Shown here: one piece after another, positions 6,681-16,083 of the stretch
Layout of the letters: each line of letters starts with the position of its first letter
Numbering within the stretch: the stretch's first letter is position 1
Assembly: GCA_910588245.1 (NCBI GenBank)
Contig: CAJUQP010000001.1
Location: 1-64,000, forward strand
Origin: an uncultured Muribaculaceae bacterium
Lineage (GTDB): Bacteria; Bacteroidota; Bacteroidia; Bacteroidales; Muribaculaceae
DNA: 64,000 nt
Reading direction: 5' to 3'
Made by a program: the position numbers and the translations under genes
The notes under the pieces: generated by a model
The model's input: only the letters and a program-made list of their open reading frames with translations
What the model was told of the DNA's origin: nothing
Database searches by the model: none

Positions 6681-9665
6681 TTATTTTTTTATCACATGTT
6701 TTCCCGGCTTGAGCATCCTCTCCTTGCCACCATAGGGGATAAAATGGGCTTCCACTCCCTCCGGTATTAATACCTCATAGATTATTTTCCCTTTTTTGTC
6801 GGTTTTCCATCCGCTTTCAACTCGTCCTTCCGGCAAGTCCAGATACCCTTTTGCATATGTGAGAGATCTTGTAGTGTCTGGCTGCGGCGCAATCGTGACC
6901 TTTCCGGGCTCAATTCCCGGATGTGCCTGTATGCCGAGCGAGCATGTTATCAGCCAATCGGCCACCGACCCGAAAGAATAATGATTGAAGGAGTTCATGC
7001 TGTTATTGCTGCCAAACCCCTTTTCATGTGTATATGAGTCAAGTCGTTCCCATATTGTAGTAGCCCCCTGTCTCACGGGATATAACCATGAAGGGTATTC
7101 CCGACATGATAGAAGCCGATAAGCTATATCCGATCGGCCGACTCTTGAGAGTGCCTTGCTTATCCATGCAGTGCCTATAAATCCGGTCATGAGGGAAAAG
7201 GGTGGTGTAAATGTTCCACTGTCGGTGGAATCATTTCTGCAAAGTGAGTTGATGAAGTTTTCGGTAAATTTTTTGTCGTCTATAATCCCGAATGCTATCG
7301 GGAGGGCATATGAAGCCTGAGTGTCGACAAGTTTCCCCATTTTGCCGGGATCGAATCCTGAGAATCTCGTCTTACGGCTGTTTTTTTCGATGTATGTTTC
7401 CTTGAAAAATTCTTTCCGTTTGTCGCGAAGTGTCGTGTACCGGGCATTCCCCTCCTTATCTCCCGCAAGATCGGCTATCTTCGACATTATATCGAGGCCA
7501 TATATCAGGTAGCATTCCCAAAGAAGCGATTTGTCGTCACGTTCGTAGACCGGACTCAGCCAGTCGCCGAGATCTCCCCATGCGCGGTTCTGTACCATAA
7601 GACCGGTCGTAGGTTCCATAGTCTTATCCATCAGATATTCCATATATCTTTTCATCGCAGGATACATGGCAAGCGGAACCTCTTTCCTGCCATACTGCAT
7701 ATAATGTTCCCACGGAACTATTATACCTGCGCTTCCCCACAGGAATCCGCCGAACCCGAAACCGGTGGGCGCCACGTCCGGAAACCGTCCGTCCGGATGC
7801 GTGCAGTCGCGCACTGATATGAGATATCTCTCGAGGAGATCATCAAGATCTGCAAGCTTCACCGCCGAAGGAGAATATACCGATATGTCACCCATCCATC
7901 CAAGACGTTCGTTGCGCTGGGAACAATCCATCGGGATAGAGATGAAATTCGAGAGTGTGGACCACCTTATGTTTTCCCAGAGCCGGTTTATTTCGGGATC
8001 CGAACACTCGAATCCTGCCTTGAATCCGTTCACCGAGCTCAAAGGAAGAGCCTTGACTGCTTCTTTGGCAAGAGGTCTGTCAATACCTGTCACTTCAATG
8101 TAGCGGAATCCGTGAAGGGTGAAGCGAGGGGAGAATACTTCGTTGCCGCCGCGCGCTTTATAGATGTCGTGGTTCATGGCCGCGCGCAGGTTCTCGGTCA
8201 TCACCATTCCTGCGTTGGTCCGATACTGCGGCATGTCGGGATAAAGCACCTCACCGTAGCGCAGGCTTATTTCTGTGCCAGGCTCAAGACCGCTCAACGA
8301 TATGTAAGGCACACCTGCGAAGTTCTGACCCATGTCATATACGTATACTCCCGGACGTGGCTCAGACATGCTCACAGCCGTAAGGGTATCAACGGGAAGA
8401 ACACGGTCATTGCCGGCGCGAATAAACTCCGTGGCGTTCCAGTCGCCGGCCAGAGGAGACACGGTGCCATCCGCCGTGATCTCTGCTGCCGGCTCCCATA
8501 TCCGGGAGTTTTCATCCTTTGTGGCATCGAATATTTCTCCGTTGAAGAATCCCGCACTTACTATCGGACCGTCGGTGCTGGCTGACCATGTCTCCGGCGA
8601 TGTGAAATATTCATCTTCGCTTCCGTCTGTATATTCTATGACTGTCTTTGCAATCAGTGACTGCCGGTCGCCGAAGAAGTTCCAGTTTTCTCCGACAAAG
8701 GTATGCGGGCCACTCCACCATCCTTCGCCGAGATTCACGTTGATTTCGTTTTTGCCGCCGTGCACGAAGGGGATAAGATCAAAGACCCTGTAAGTGTGTG
8801 TCTTGTTGTATTGCGTATATGCAGGATTGAAGTAATCGTCAGTTATTCTTCTGCTGTTGACCGAAAGATCATATATCCCTCTCGCCGTGATGATGATTTC
8901 CGCTTTCCTGACTTCCTTACTTGGATCGACCGTGAACTCCGATCTCAATTCCGGCATCGAGCGTTCATTGACCGTTATCAACTCTTTTCCCGATGCTGTA
9001 CCCGTCTGGCTGAACAAAATATTTGCTGGCGACCTGAAATTGCGTATCGTTATGTCGCTGATTGTCGCATTGCTTCCATCAGGTATTCTGGCTCCAAAGT
9101 CACATAAGGCTGGAAAAGCTATATAGTCGCCCCCATTTCCAATCGGATTGATTCCGCAATTCCCGGCTTTCTCTCCGTTGACAAAAATATCCGTATGGCC
9201 GAGATTGCTCCTTATCTCGATCCTGTTGGCACTCCCATCCGTAAGAAGCCTGTCTGTTTTGAAAGAGGCCACAGGTGTATCCCGAACGTCTTTTGGGGAG
9301 TATCCAACTCGGTAGACCGCTATGGTGCCGTCTGAGGAGAATCTCGTCTCTATATATGATGTCCCTTCCCGGTTCTTAAGATTATAGATGTTTAGATTAC
9401 GGTTCATGAGTCTTGGATCGTCAGCTCCGTAGATGAAGGAGACGGCTGCCTCTCCGTTCATTCGTAAGTTGAATTCAATGGTAAAGACTGTGAGCCGTTC
9501 CGGCTGGAAATTGATGCGCTCGGCAGGAGCTCCTATCCATTTGCTTTTACCGAAGATCGCATTTTGCCGGCACGGTGATTCGGCAAATACATTTCCAGTG
9601 CAAAGAAGCGCAGAGAAAATGATTGTGGCAACAGGGAGAGGGTTGGGCTTAGGTCGATAGGTCAT
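6681..9665 (-). CDS. alpha-L-rhamnosidase, GH78 family
   Basis: This secreted glycoside hydrolase of 994 residues carries an N-terminal signal peptide (cleavage near NVFA-E). It then has beta-sandwich domains, an (alpha/alpha)6 barrel and a C-terminal beta domain, as in bacterial GH78 enzymes. The family signature DCSQRNERLGWMGD is at 580-593, with the general acid expected at Glu586. The second catalytic glutamate is in TTIWERLD at about Glu873. The enzyme removes terminal alpha-L-rhamnose from plant pectin, flavonoid glycosides or bacterial polysaccharides, probably in the periplasm. No SusC/SusD pair is adjacent, so it is not in a classical utilisation locus here. PAP2 lies 44 nt upstream on the same strand. 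Confidence 0.93.
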   Translation of the reverse strand: MTYRPKPNPLPVATIIFSALLCTGNVFAESPCRQNAIFGKSKWIGAPAERINFQPERLTVFTIEFNLRMNGEAAVSFIYGADDPRLMNRNLNIYNLKNREGTSYIETRFSSDGTIAVYRVGYSPKDVRDTPVASFKTDRLLTDGSANRIEIRSNLGHTDIFVNGEKAGNCGINPIGNGGDYIAFPALCDFGARIPDGSNATISDITIRNFRSPANILFSQTGTASGKELITVNERSMPELRSEFTVDPSKEVRKAEIIITARGIYDLSVNSRRITDDYFNPAYTQYNKTHTYRVFDLIPFVHGGKNEINVNLGEGWWSGPHTFVGENWNFFGDRQSLIAKTVIEYTDGSEDEYFTSPETWSASTDGPIVSAGFFNGEIFDATKDENSRIWEPAAEITADGTVSPLAGDWNATEFIRAGNDRVLPVDTLTAVSMSEPRPGVYVYDMGQNFAGVPYISLSGLEPGTEISLRYGEVLYPDMPQYRTNAGMVMTENLRAAMNHDIYKARGGNEVFSPRFTLHGFRYIEVTGIDRPLAKEAVKALPLSSVNGFKAGFECSDPEINRLWENIRWSTLSNFISIPMDCSQRNERLGWMGDISVYSPSAVKLADLDDLLERYLISVRDCTHPDGRFPDVAPTGFGFGGFLWGSAGIIVPWEHYMQYGRKEVPLAMYPAMKRYMEYLMDKTMEPTTGLMVQNRAWGDLGDWLSPVYERDDKSLLWECYLIYGLDIMSKIADLAGDKEGNARYTTLRDKRKEFFKETYIEKNSRKTRFSGFDPGKMGKLVDTQASYALPIAFGIIDDKKFTENFINSLCRNDSTDSGTFTPPFSLMTGFIGTAWISKALSRVGRSDIAYRLLSCREYPSWLYPVRQGATTIWERLDSYTHEKGFGSNNSMNSFNHYSFGSVADWLITCSLGIQAHPGIEPGKVTIAPQPDTTRSLTYAKGYLDLPEGRVESGWKTDKKGKIIYEVLIPEGVEAHFIPYGGKERMLKPGKHVIKK

Positions 9666-9709
9666 TTATGAGATCGCAAGTACATGTATTTGGGGAAATC
9701 AATGATATG

Positions 9710-10420
9710 TCACACTATTGCCGAGGAGAACAGAAGAATAAAAAGGATGGTCGCGATGCCGCTTCCTATGGTGATGTCTACGGGATGATACACCACATTC
9801 AGTCCTTCAAGATTGGTGGTGCGCATGAGCGCCTGCTTCCTTGGACGCAGATTGCCACCCCATGCACGCGTCATGAAAGCTCCGCACATATATGTCAATG
9901 CTCCGCACATGGCTCCGATGACTGTTCCGGCAAGGAGATCGCCGGGATAGTGTACGCCGAGATAGATTCTCGAATAGCATACCAAAATTGCCCACAGTAT
10001 CATGAACAGAGAAAACCTCCAACGCCAGAAAAGCAGTGACATCATGGTTGCGCACGCGAAGGTGTTGGCGGCATGGCTTGACGGGAAGCCGAAACGTCCA
10101 CCACGGTAGTTATTGACCACATGCACCATGCCGGAGATAGGATTGTCGGGGTTCGACGGGCGCATCCGCTCGAAGATAGGACGCAATATGGAGGCTGTGA
10201 TCTGATCCGCAAGAACTATCGTGACGATAGTCATAAGCACCATGACCAGTGTGGTTTTCCATCCGAAAGTGCGTATGATGGCATAAATCAGGAAAAGATA
10301 CATTACGCCCCATGTCAGGCGTCCGCTTATGATTTTCATGACAACATCCCAGTATATGGAATGGATGGAGTTTAACCAAAGGAAAATCTCGGTGTCGAGG
10401 TTTATTATGAATTCGTTCAT
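9710..10420 (-). CDS. PAP2-family membrane phosphatase
   Basis: The 236-residue integral membrane protein has all three PAP2 motifs: an Arg-Pro motif ending at ERMRPSNP (about 84-91), PSSH at 113-116 and SRIYLGVHYPGD at 150-161. His116, His157 and Asp161 are the expected catalytic residues. About six transmembrane helices surround them, with the active site facing the periplasm. Such enzymes dephosphorylate undecaprenyl pyrophosphate, phosphatidic acid or lipid A. The exact substrate cannot be told from the sequence. The gene is on the same strand as the rhamnosidase and may be co-transcribed with it. The 285-bp region upstream holds a 12-bp palindrome (10470-10481) of unknown role. Confidence 0.88.
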   Translation of the reverse strand: MNEFIINLDTEIFLWLNSIHSIYWDVVMKIISGRLTWGVMYLFLIYAIIRTFGWKTTLVMVLMTIVTIVLADQITASILRPIFERMRPSNPDNPISGMVHVVNNYRGGRFGFPSSHAANTFACATMMSLLFWRWRFSLFMILWAILVCYSRIYLGVHYPGDLLAGTVIGAMCGALTYMCGAFMTRAWGGNLRPRKQALMRTTNLEGLNVVYHPVDITIGSGIATILFILLFSSAIV

Positions 10421-10626
10421 GATGGTGTGCTAATGAAGCATCAGTGGCTTCAGTCATATTATTTAAAAAGACAATATTGTCCTATATATAACTTTATTTA
10501 TTCTTGATTTCTTATTTCAGCCAATATGTTTTTTAGCATCTGTCATGGATTTTTAATATCCGGTTATATACTGATATGCAATTCATGCAGTAGGCAGCTA
10601 TATAAATTAGACAAGATATATGAAAT

Positions 10627-10659
10627 GGAAACGGACATCGGCGTGCGATGTCCGTTTCC
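10627..10659 (-). terminator. terminator of the etfB-etfA-acyl-CoA dehydrogenase operon
   Basis: A perfect 14-bp stem (10627-10640 with 10646-10659) has a 5-nt loop. On the minus strand it is followed by an AT-rich tail. It lies 46 nt past the dehydrogenase stop codon. Confidence 0.8.
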
Positions 10660-10705
10660 TCTTAAGACGGTATGATTTGAATCCGGGATGCACCGGATAA
10701 ATAAA

Positions 10706-12412
10706 TTAGTCAGTGTAGAGATAATTCTCAATCTGCTCTGGCTGGAAATTAGCGATGAACGATGCATGACGTTCAACTTCGGCCTGTCCGTATTTCACGT
10801 AGACGTTGAGCGAACGGCGGAATGCATCATTCCTCTGAGTGTCCTCAAGAAGAAGATAGCCCATGATGATATGTCCGGCCATTTCCACAAGACGACGGGC
10901 CATGAAGTCATGATACTTCGTGTTGTCGACTCCCATCACAGCCTGCACAGCGTCGGCATACTGCTGGGTCATGAAGACAAGGGTGTTTTTCACCGCCTCA
11001 TCGGCGGCCACAACCTCCATTGCCTCAAACTCGCGGATCTTATTGAGATATGTGCCTGTGGTGACGTGGCGGATTGCAGCTACAACCTGGAGCTGTGTGG
11101 TTCCCTCGTAGATTGAGGTGATACGTGCGTCGCGGTAGATACGCTCGCATGCGTAATCCTTCATAAATCCAGAACCACCATGGATCTGGATACAGTCGTA
11201 GGAGTTCTGGTTGCAGAATTCAGATGTCATGCCTTTGGCGAGCGGGGTGAAGGCGTCGGCCAGACGGCTGTAGTATTTCTGCTCTTTCTTCTCCTCGACT
11301 GTGAGGGGACGCTCTTTCGCGATATCGTCATAGATCTTATACATGTCGACAAAACGCGAACATGCGTAGAGAAGCGAACGCGATGCGTCAAGCTTCGCCT
11401 TCATTGTGGAGAGGATCTCGGAGACTGCGGGGAATTCGATGATGGCTTTACCGAACTGCTTGCGGTCTTTCGCATATTCGAGTGCTTCGCGGTATGCGGC
11501 CTCGCTGATGCCAACAGACTGAGCGGCGATGCCGAGGCGAGCACCGTTCATCAGTGCCATCACATACTTGATAAGGCCGAGACGTGTGCTGCCGACGAGT
11601 TCCGCCGGAGCGTCCTTATATACAAGTTCGCATGTAGGGCTTCCCTTGATGCCCATTTTATTCTCAATGCGACGGACAGTGACACCACCGTTGCGCTTGT
11701 CGTAGATGAACATCGAGAGGCCTCGACCATCTTTCGAGCCCTCCTCAGAGCGTGCGAGCACCAGATGGATATCGCTGTCGCCATTTGTGATGAAGCGCTT
11801 CACTCCGTTGAGCACGTATGAACCGTCTTCCTTCTTAGTGGCCTTGAGCATTACTGACTGAAGGTCGGATCCGGCATCAGGCTCTGTGAGGTCCATAGAC
11901 ATGGTCTCTCCGGCACATACACGGGGTATATATTTTTGTTTCTGCTCTTCGCTCGCAAACTCATAGATAGTTTCGGCGCAGTCCTGAAGGCCCCAGAGGT
12001 TTTCAAAGCCGGCGTCGGCGCGGCTAACGATGTCGGCCGCCATGATATATGGAGTGATAGGGAAGTTGAGACCACCCAGACGGCGGGGCATTGACATACC
12101 CATGAGACCGGCCTTGCGTGTGGCATCAAGGTTGCGCTGTGTACCTGAAGCATATGTGACGTGGCCACCGCTCACTACGGGACCTTCGTGGTCAACGTCT
12201 TCCGCGTTCTCGGCCACTATATTCGCACAGATATCGCCGACAATCTCCAGGACACGGTCATAGCTGTCCATGGCGTCGTCGAAATTCTGCGGTGCATAGT
12301 CATATTTGTCTGCGTCGGCAAAGTTTCTCTCCTTGAGCTCCACGATCTTCTCCATCATAGGATGGCTGAGGTGATGCTTCAGGGATTCGTTGTCATTATA
12401 GAAATTAGCCAT
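10706..12412 (-). CDS. acyl-CoA dehydrogenase
   Basis: The FAD-dependent acyl-CoA dehydrogenase of 568 residues is of the longer type, with an extra C-terminal domain of about 120 residues (PF12806-like). The N-terminal, middle and C-terminal dehydrogenase domains are recognisable. MDLTEPDAGSDLQ marks the middle domain, and the active-site base sits in IYEGT at about Glu436. It oxidises an acyl-CoA to the enoyl-CoA and passes electrons to the flavoprotein encoded just upstream. Its ATG overlaps the etfA stop as TAATG, so translation is coupled. The chain-length preference is unknown. In this anaerobe it could also run in the reductive direction. Confidence 0.92.
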   Translation of the reverse strand: MANFYNDNESLKHHLSHPMMEKIVELKERNFADADKYDYAPQNFDDAMDSYDRVLEIVGDICANIVAENAEDVDHEGPVVSGGHVTYASGTQRNLDATRKAGLMGMSMPRRLGGLNFPITPYIMAADIVSRADAGFENLWGLQDCAETIYEFASEEQKQKYIPRVCAGETMSMDLTEPDAGSDLQSVMLKATKKEDGSYVLNGVKRFITNGDSDIHLVLARSEEGSKDGRGLSMFIYDKRNGGVTVRRIENKMGIKGSPTCELVYKDAPAELVGSTRLGLIKYVMALMNGARLGIAAQSVGISEAAYREALEYAKDRKQFGKAIIEFPAVSEILSTMKAKLDASRSLLYACSRFVDMYKIYDDIAKERPLTVEEKKEQKYYSRLADAFTPLAKGMTSEFCNQNSYDCIQIHGGSGFMKDYACERIYRDARITSIYEGTTQLQVVAAIRHVTTGTYLNKIREFEAMEVVAADEAVKNTLVFMTQQYADAVQAVMGVDNTKYHDFMARRLVEMAGHIIMGYLLLEDTQRNDAFRRSLNVYVKYGQAEVERHASFIANFQPEQIENYLYTD

Positions 12413-13440
12413 TATTTAGAGTTCTTTTTGTAATACTTAATTAGTTTGGGAAGCACATCCTCGATTCTGCCGGTAATGACATAGTCGGCGATGGTATTGA
12501 TCGGTGCGTCGGGATCGGAATTGACCGAAATAATGATAGAAGACTCCTGCATGCCTGCGATGTGCTGGATCTGTCCGGAGATACCACACGCGATATAGAG
12601 CTTCGGTCGCACTGTCACACCTGTCTGGCCGATCTGCCGGTCATGATCGGCCCATCCGGCGTCGACTGCCGCGCGGCTCGCACCGACCTCTGCGCCGAGT
12701 GTGTCGGCAAGTTTATATAGAAGATCGAAATTCTCCTTGCTTCCTACACCGTAGCCGCCGGCCACAACAATAGGACTTCCCTTTAGGTTGACCTTCGACT
12801 TCTCGACATGACGGTCGATTATCTCGACAACGAAATCCTCGGGAGCTGTGTATTTCTCAACCTCTTTTACAACAACCTCACCTTTGTAGGCGGGATCCTT
12901 CTCCTCCTTCTTCATCACGCCCTCGCGTACGGTGGCCATCTGTGGACGGCATTCGGGATTGACGATCGTAGCGACGATGTTGCCACCGAAAGCCGGACGG
13001 ATCTGATAAAGAAGATCTTTGTATTCCTTGCCGGTCTTAGCATCGGTGTAGTCGCCGATCTCAAGCGAGGTGCAGTCTGCTGTAAGTCCACTGTGGAGTG
13101 CCGATGACACACGCGGGCCGAGGTCGCGTCCGATCGATGTGGCGCCCATGAACGCTATGCGCGGCTCGATCTCGCGGAAAAGATTGATGAGGATAGAGGA
13201 ATGGGGGAGGGATGTATAGGGATAGAGGCGTTTGTCCTCAAATTTGTATACTGTGTCTACTCCGTATGGGAAGAGCTGATTCTCGATGCCTTCGAGATTG
13301 TCTCCGGCTACGACTGCCTCAAGTTTGATGCCGAGCTTGTCTGCGAGCTGGCGCCCTTTGGTGAGGAGCTCAAGGCTCACATCGGCAACCTTGCCGTCTT
13401 CAAACTCGCAATAGACTATAAGATTATTTTTGTCTGCCAT
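12412..13440 (-). CDS. etfA: electron transfer flavoprotein alpha subunit
   Basis: The 342-residue protein has an N-terminal adenine-nucleotide-hydrolase-like fold and the C-terminal FAD-binding domain. The latter shows the ETF-alpha hallmarks GASRAAVDAGW, QIGQTGVTVRPKLYIACGIS and SVNSDPDAPI. It pairs with EtfB to carry electrons between acyl-CoA dehydrogenase and a membrane or ferredoxin partner. It sits between etfB (30 nt upstream) and the dehydrogenase (1-nt overlap), so the three form one operon. Whether the complex is a simple carrier or an electron-bifurcating type cannot be settled by eye. Confidence 0.95.
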   Translation of the reverse strand: MADKNNLIVYCEFEDGKVADVSLELLTKGRQLADKLGIKLEAVVAGDNLEGIENQLFPYGVDTVYKFEDKRLYPYTSLPHSSILINLFREIEPRIAFMGATSIGRDLGPRVSSALHSGLTADCTSLEIGDYTDAKTGKEYKDLLYQIRPAFGGNIVATIVNPECRPQMATVREGVMKKEEKDPAYKGEVVVKEVEKYTAPEDFVVEIIDRHVEKSKVNLKGSPIVVAGGYGVGSKENFDLLYKLADTLGAEVGASRAAVDAGWADHDRQIGQTGVTVRPKLYIACGISGQIQHIAGMQESSIIISVNSDPDAPINTIADYVITGRIEDVLPKLIKYYKKNSK

Positions 13441-13470
13441 TTTTTTCAGATGTTATCGTTGAAGGTTCTA

Positions 13471-14340
13471 TCAGCCGATGGTATGGTTGGCGATAAGATC
13501 GATTATCAGAGCCTCGAGTTCCTCGTCGTTGTTCTCTATTCTGCGTGCTTCCTTTGCTGTGAAGACAACGTTTTCGATAGATTTCACTTTTGTAGGCGAT
13601 CCAGCCAGACCGCATTGTTCGAGATCCGCGTCCACGCCTGCGGCATTCCATTCGCCGATTGAAAGATAAGGCCTGGCGGCAATGAATTCCTGCTTGGACT
13701 GATCGGCTGCGACCTCTGAGGGGACAGCGGCATATTTATATTTCTGCAAAGCCTTTGCATTGCGTGGACGGCATTCCGCAGCCGAACCGTTTACGGTCAC
13801 GACAAGAGGCATGGCGGCTTTCACTGTCTCGACACCGCTCTCAATACGGCGTTTCACCACAACCTGACCGTTGTCGGCGGATATGATCTCCTCGGCATAT
13901 GTGATCTGGGGAATGCCGAGCTTCTCGGCGATCTGGGGGCCGACCTGGGCTGTGTCGCCGTCTATGGCCTGACGTCCGCCTATGATGATGTCGTAATCGC
14001 CTATTTTTCTCACTGCCATGCTGAGAGCATACGATGTGGCAAGCGTGTCGCTGCCTGCGAATGCCCTGTCGGAAAGTACTATACCTCCATCTGCACCACG
14101 GAACATGCCTTCGCGGATGATCTCAGCCGCACGTGCGGGGCCCATGGTCAGTACAGTCACCTTACTGCCGGGATAAGCCTCTTTGAGTTTGAGTGCCTGC
14201 TCGAGGGCGTTGAGATCCTCTGGATTGAAGATTGCCGGAAGAGCGGCACGGTTGATTGTGCCGTCAGCTTTCATGGCGTCTTTCCCTACATTGCGGGTAT
14301 CAGGTACTTGCTTTGCGAGTACAATGATATTTAAGCTCAT
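13471..14340 (-). CDS. etfB: electron transfer flavoprotein beta subunit
   Basis: The 289-residue protein begins MSLNIIVLAKQVPDT, the usual ETF-beta opening. It contains the AMP/nucleotide-binding signature GRQAIDGDTAQVGPQ in the middle. A longer reading from 14388 adds 16 residues with no counterpart in the family, so I take the Met at 14340. It is the first gene of the etfB-etfA-acyl-CoA dehydrogenase operon. A -7 element lies at 14391-14398 on the minus strand. The gene is divergent from the TPR/PD40 gene. Confidence 0.94.
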   Translation of the reverse strand: MSLNIIVLAKQVPDTRNVGKDAMKADGTINRAALPAIFNPEDLNALEQALKLKEAYPGSKVTVLTMGPARAAEIIREGMFRGADGGIVLSDRAFAGSDTLATSYALSMAVRKIGDYDIIIGGRQAIDGDTAQVGPQIAEKLGIPQITYAEEIISADNGQVVVKRRIESGVETVKAAMPLVVTVNGSAAECRPRNAKALQKYKYAAVPSEVAADQSKQEFIAARPYLSIGEWNAAGVDADLEQCGLAGSPTKVKSIENVVFTAKEARRIENNDEELEALIIDLIANHTIG

Positions 14341-14390
14341 ATAGTTGGAATTTATAAAATTTTTATTTGTCTCGATACTGTAATTCACGG

Positions 14391-14398
14391 CAAAGTTA
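14391..14398 (-). promoter_or_regulatory. -7 element for the etfB operon
   Basis: On the minus strand the octamer reads TAACTTTG, matching TAnnTTTG. The inferred start of transcription is about 45 nt before the etfB ATG at 14340. No clear TTTG is seen at -33. Confidence 0.45.
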
Positions 14399-14450
14399 GT
14401 AAAAATTCTTTAAAATCGTAGAGTTTATTGTTTCTTGTATGCCCGGATAG

Positions 14451-14481
14451 TTTGAAATATCGTGCATTTTGAGTAATTTTG
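14451..14481 (+). promoter_or_regulatory. promoter of the TPR/PD40 gene
   Basis: TTTG at 14451-14454, a 19-nt spacer and TAATTTTG at 14474-14481 give a full match to the Bacteroidetes housekeeping consensus. Transcription should begin near 14488, about 46 nt before the gene. Confidence 0.7.
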
Positions 14482-14533
14482 CCCCTCAAAGATACTTTTT
14501 TATCCCTGAGTTCTGATAAAGATACACAAAAAA

Positions 14534-15967
14534 GTGGAAAAAGTGAAAAAGACATTAGTGTCGCTGATATGTTCGGCGGCTTGCTTCACAGCCGCGGCCG
14601 ACCGAATGGACGATGCCCGTCGTCTCGTGAACGAGGGCGACTTCTGGGGCGCACGTCAGTTGCTCGACAAAGAGGCGTCTGCCAATCCCCGTTCTTCCAA
14701 TACCGCCGCGTTCAATTATCTGTCGGGCGTGTGCGCGTTTGAGGGGGGAGACTATGCGGCAGCGAGGAAATTGCTTGAGACCGCCAAGTCCAAAGGGTCA
14801 GGAGCGGCCAATCTGTATCTTGGACGCCTCGCCTTTCTCGATTATGATTTCCCCAAGGCGCAGGATCTGTATGGAGAGTTCCGTCGCTACAGGGAGAAAG
14901 CCGGACAAGTGGCCGGAGAGGGAGTTGAGGAGGCGGAGCGGCGCCTGATGACCGCGGAGAATTCCCTCGGAAGAGTTGAGAAGATTACTGTGATCGATTC
15001 CATAGCTGTCCCCACTGACGGCTTTTACCAGTTCTACAAGCTCCCGCACTCGGCGGGAAGGATCCTCGCTCCTTTCGAGATGCCTCTCGAGAAGCACCGC
15101 GATGGAGCTGTAATGGCTTTCATGAACGAAGGTGGCGATTTTATGATGTGGGGGGAGCCGGATTCTGTCGGCAATGTGCATCTTGTCGAAAGTTTACGGT
15201 TGACCGATGGCAACTGGCAGGAGCCTGTGTCCACACCTTCGTTTCTCAACAAGGGTGGATATGCGGATTATCCGTTCATGATGCCTGATGGTGTGACACT
15301 TTATTATGCGTCTGACGGTGATGAGTCTATGGGCGGTTACGACATTTTTGTCGTGAGCCGCGACCCGCAGACCGGTGAATATCTGCAACCTCAGAATCTT
15401 GGAATGCCCTTTAATTCACCTTATGATGATTTTCTGCTCGCTGTAGACGAGGAGAACGGAGTGGGTTGGTGGGCAACCGATAGGAATCTCCTTGGCGATA
15501 AACTTACAATCTATGTATATCTTGTAAATGATTTCAGACAGAATTACTCAGCCGACGAGACGGATATCCTCGAGAAAGCAAGATTGACAGATTTCCGTTC
15601 CACGCAGGATCCTGAAAAAAGCGAGGAGTATTCTGAACTTCTCACTAAGGTGAAATCGATTGATCCCGATGAAGTAAAGGAGGCCCCCGAGTTTCATTTC
15701 CCCAAGCCGGGAGGCACATATTTCACAAATATGAATGATTTCAAACGGGCGTCAGCGCGTCAGGCCATGAAGAGATACCTCCATGCGCGGCAAGAACTCG
15801 ATAAAGAGGAGAACCGCTTGGCTGCATTGCGTAAAAGGTTTCTCGTGAATCGTGCCGACAATGTAAAACAACAGATCATTCAGTTTGAGAAGGAGATCGA
15901 ACAGCAACGCGATGAACTCGTGAGGCTTCGCAGCGAGGTATATCGCCTGGAGTTCTCGAAGAAATGA
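14534..15967 (+). CDS. secreted TPR and PD40 beta-propeller protein (PorE-like, no OmpA domain)
   Basis: The 477-residue protein starts with GTG and a signal peptide (cleavage near AAA-D). Residues about 24-150 form TPR-like helical repeats ('ARRLVNEGDFWGARQLL' and following). Residues about 170-350 carry PD40/WD40-like propeller motifs (PFMMPDGVTLYYASD, GGYDIFVV). The last 80 residues are a charged coiled coil. The order TPR then PD40 recalls PorE of the type IX secretion apparatus, but the C-terminal OmpA peptidoglycan-binding domain is missing. It is probably a periplasmic or envelope-associated scaffold. The alternative start is the GTG at 14543. It stands alone behind its own promoter. 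Confidence 0.75.
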   Translation: MEKVKKTLVSLICSAACFTAAADRMDDARRLVNEGDFWGARQLLDKEASANPRSSNTAAFNYLSGVCAFEGGDYAAARKLLETAKSKGSGAANLYLGRLAFLDYDFPKAQDLYGEFRRYREKAGQVAGEGVEEAERRLMTAENSLGRVEKITVIDSIAVPTDGFYQFYKLPHSAGRILAPFEMPLEKHRDGAVMAFMNEGGDFMMWGEPDSVGNVHLVESLRLTDGNWQEPVSTPSFLNKGGYADYPFMMPDGVTLYYASDGDESMGGYDIFVVSRDPQTGEYLQPQNLGMPFNSPYDDFLLAVDEENGVGWWATDRNLLGDKLTIYVYLVNDFRQNYSADETDILEKARLTDFRSTQDPEKSEEYSELLTKVKSIDPDEVKEAPEFHFPKPGGTYFTNMNDFKRASARQAMKRYLHARQELDKEENRLAALRKRFLVNRADNVKQQIIQFEKEIEQQRDELVRLRSEVYRLEFSKK

Positions 15968-16083
15968 TCTCAGCAGCGGAGTCGTATGATCACCCTTGAG
16001 ATATACGTTTGAAAAACTATTGTCTGTAATACTTTAATCTGACCGGCTCTGCTCCAGTGTCCGGTCGCTGACTAATCATATAA

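Noticed and set aside
10470..10481. 12-bp perfect palindrome upstream of the PAP2 gene
   Set aside because: It is short, isolated and in AT-rich DNA, with no partner site or promoter geometry, so it is too weak to call an operator.
11180..11821. Plus-strand open frame of 213 codons
   Set aside because: It is antisense to the acyl-CoA dehydrogenase gene and has no recognisable domain.
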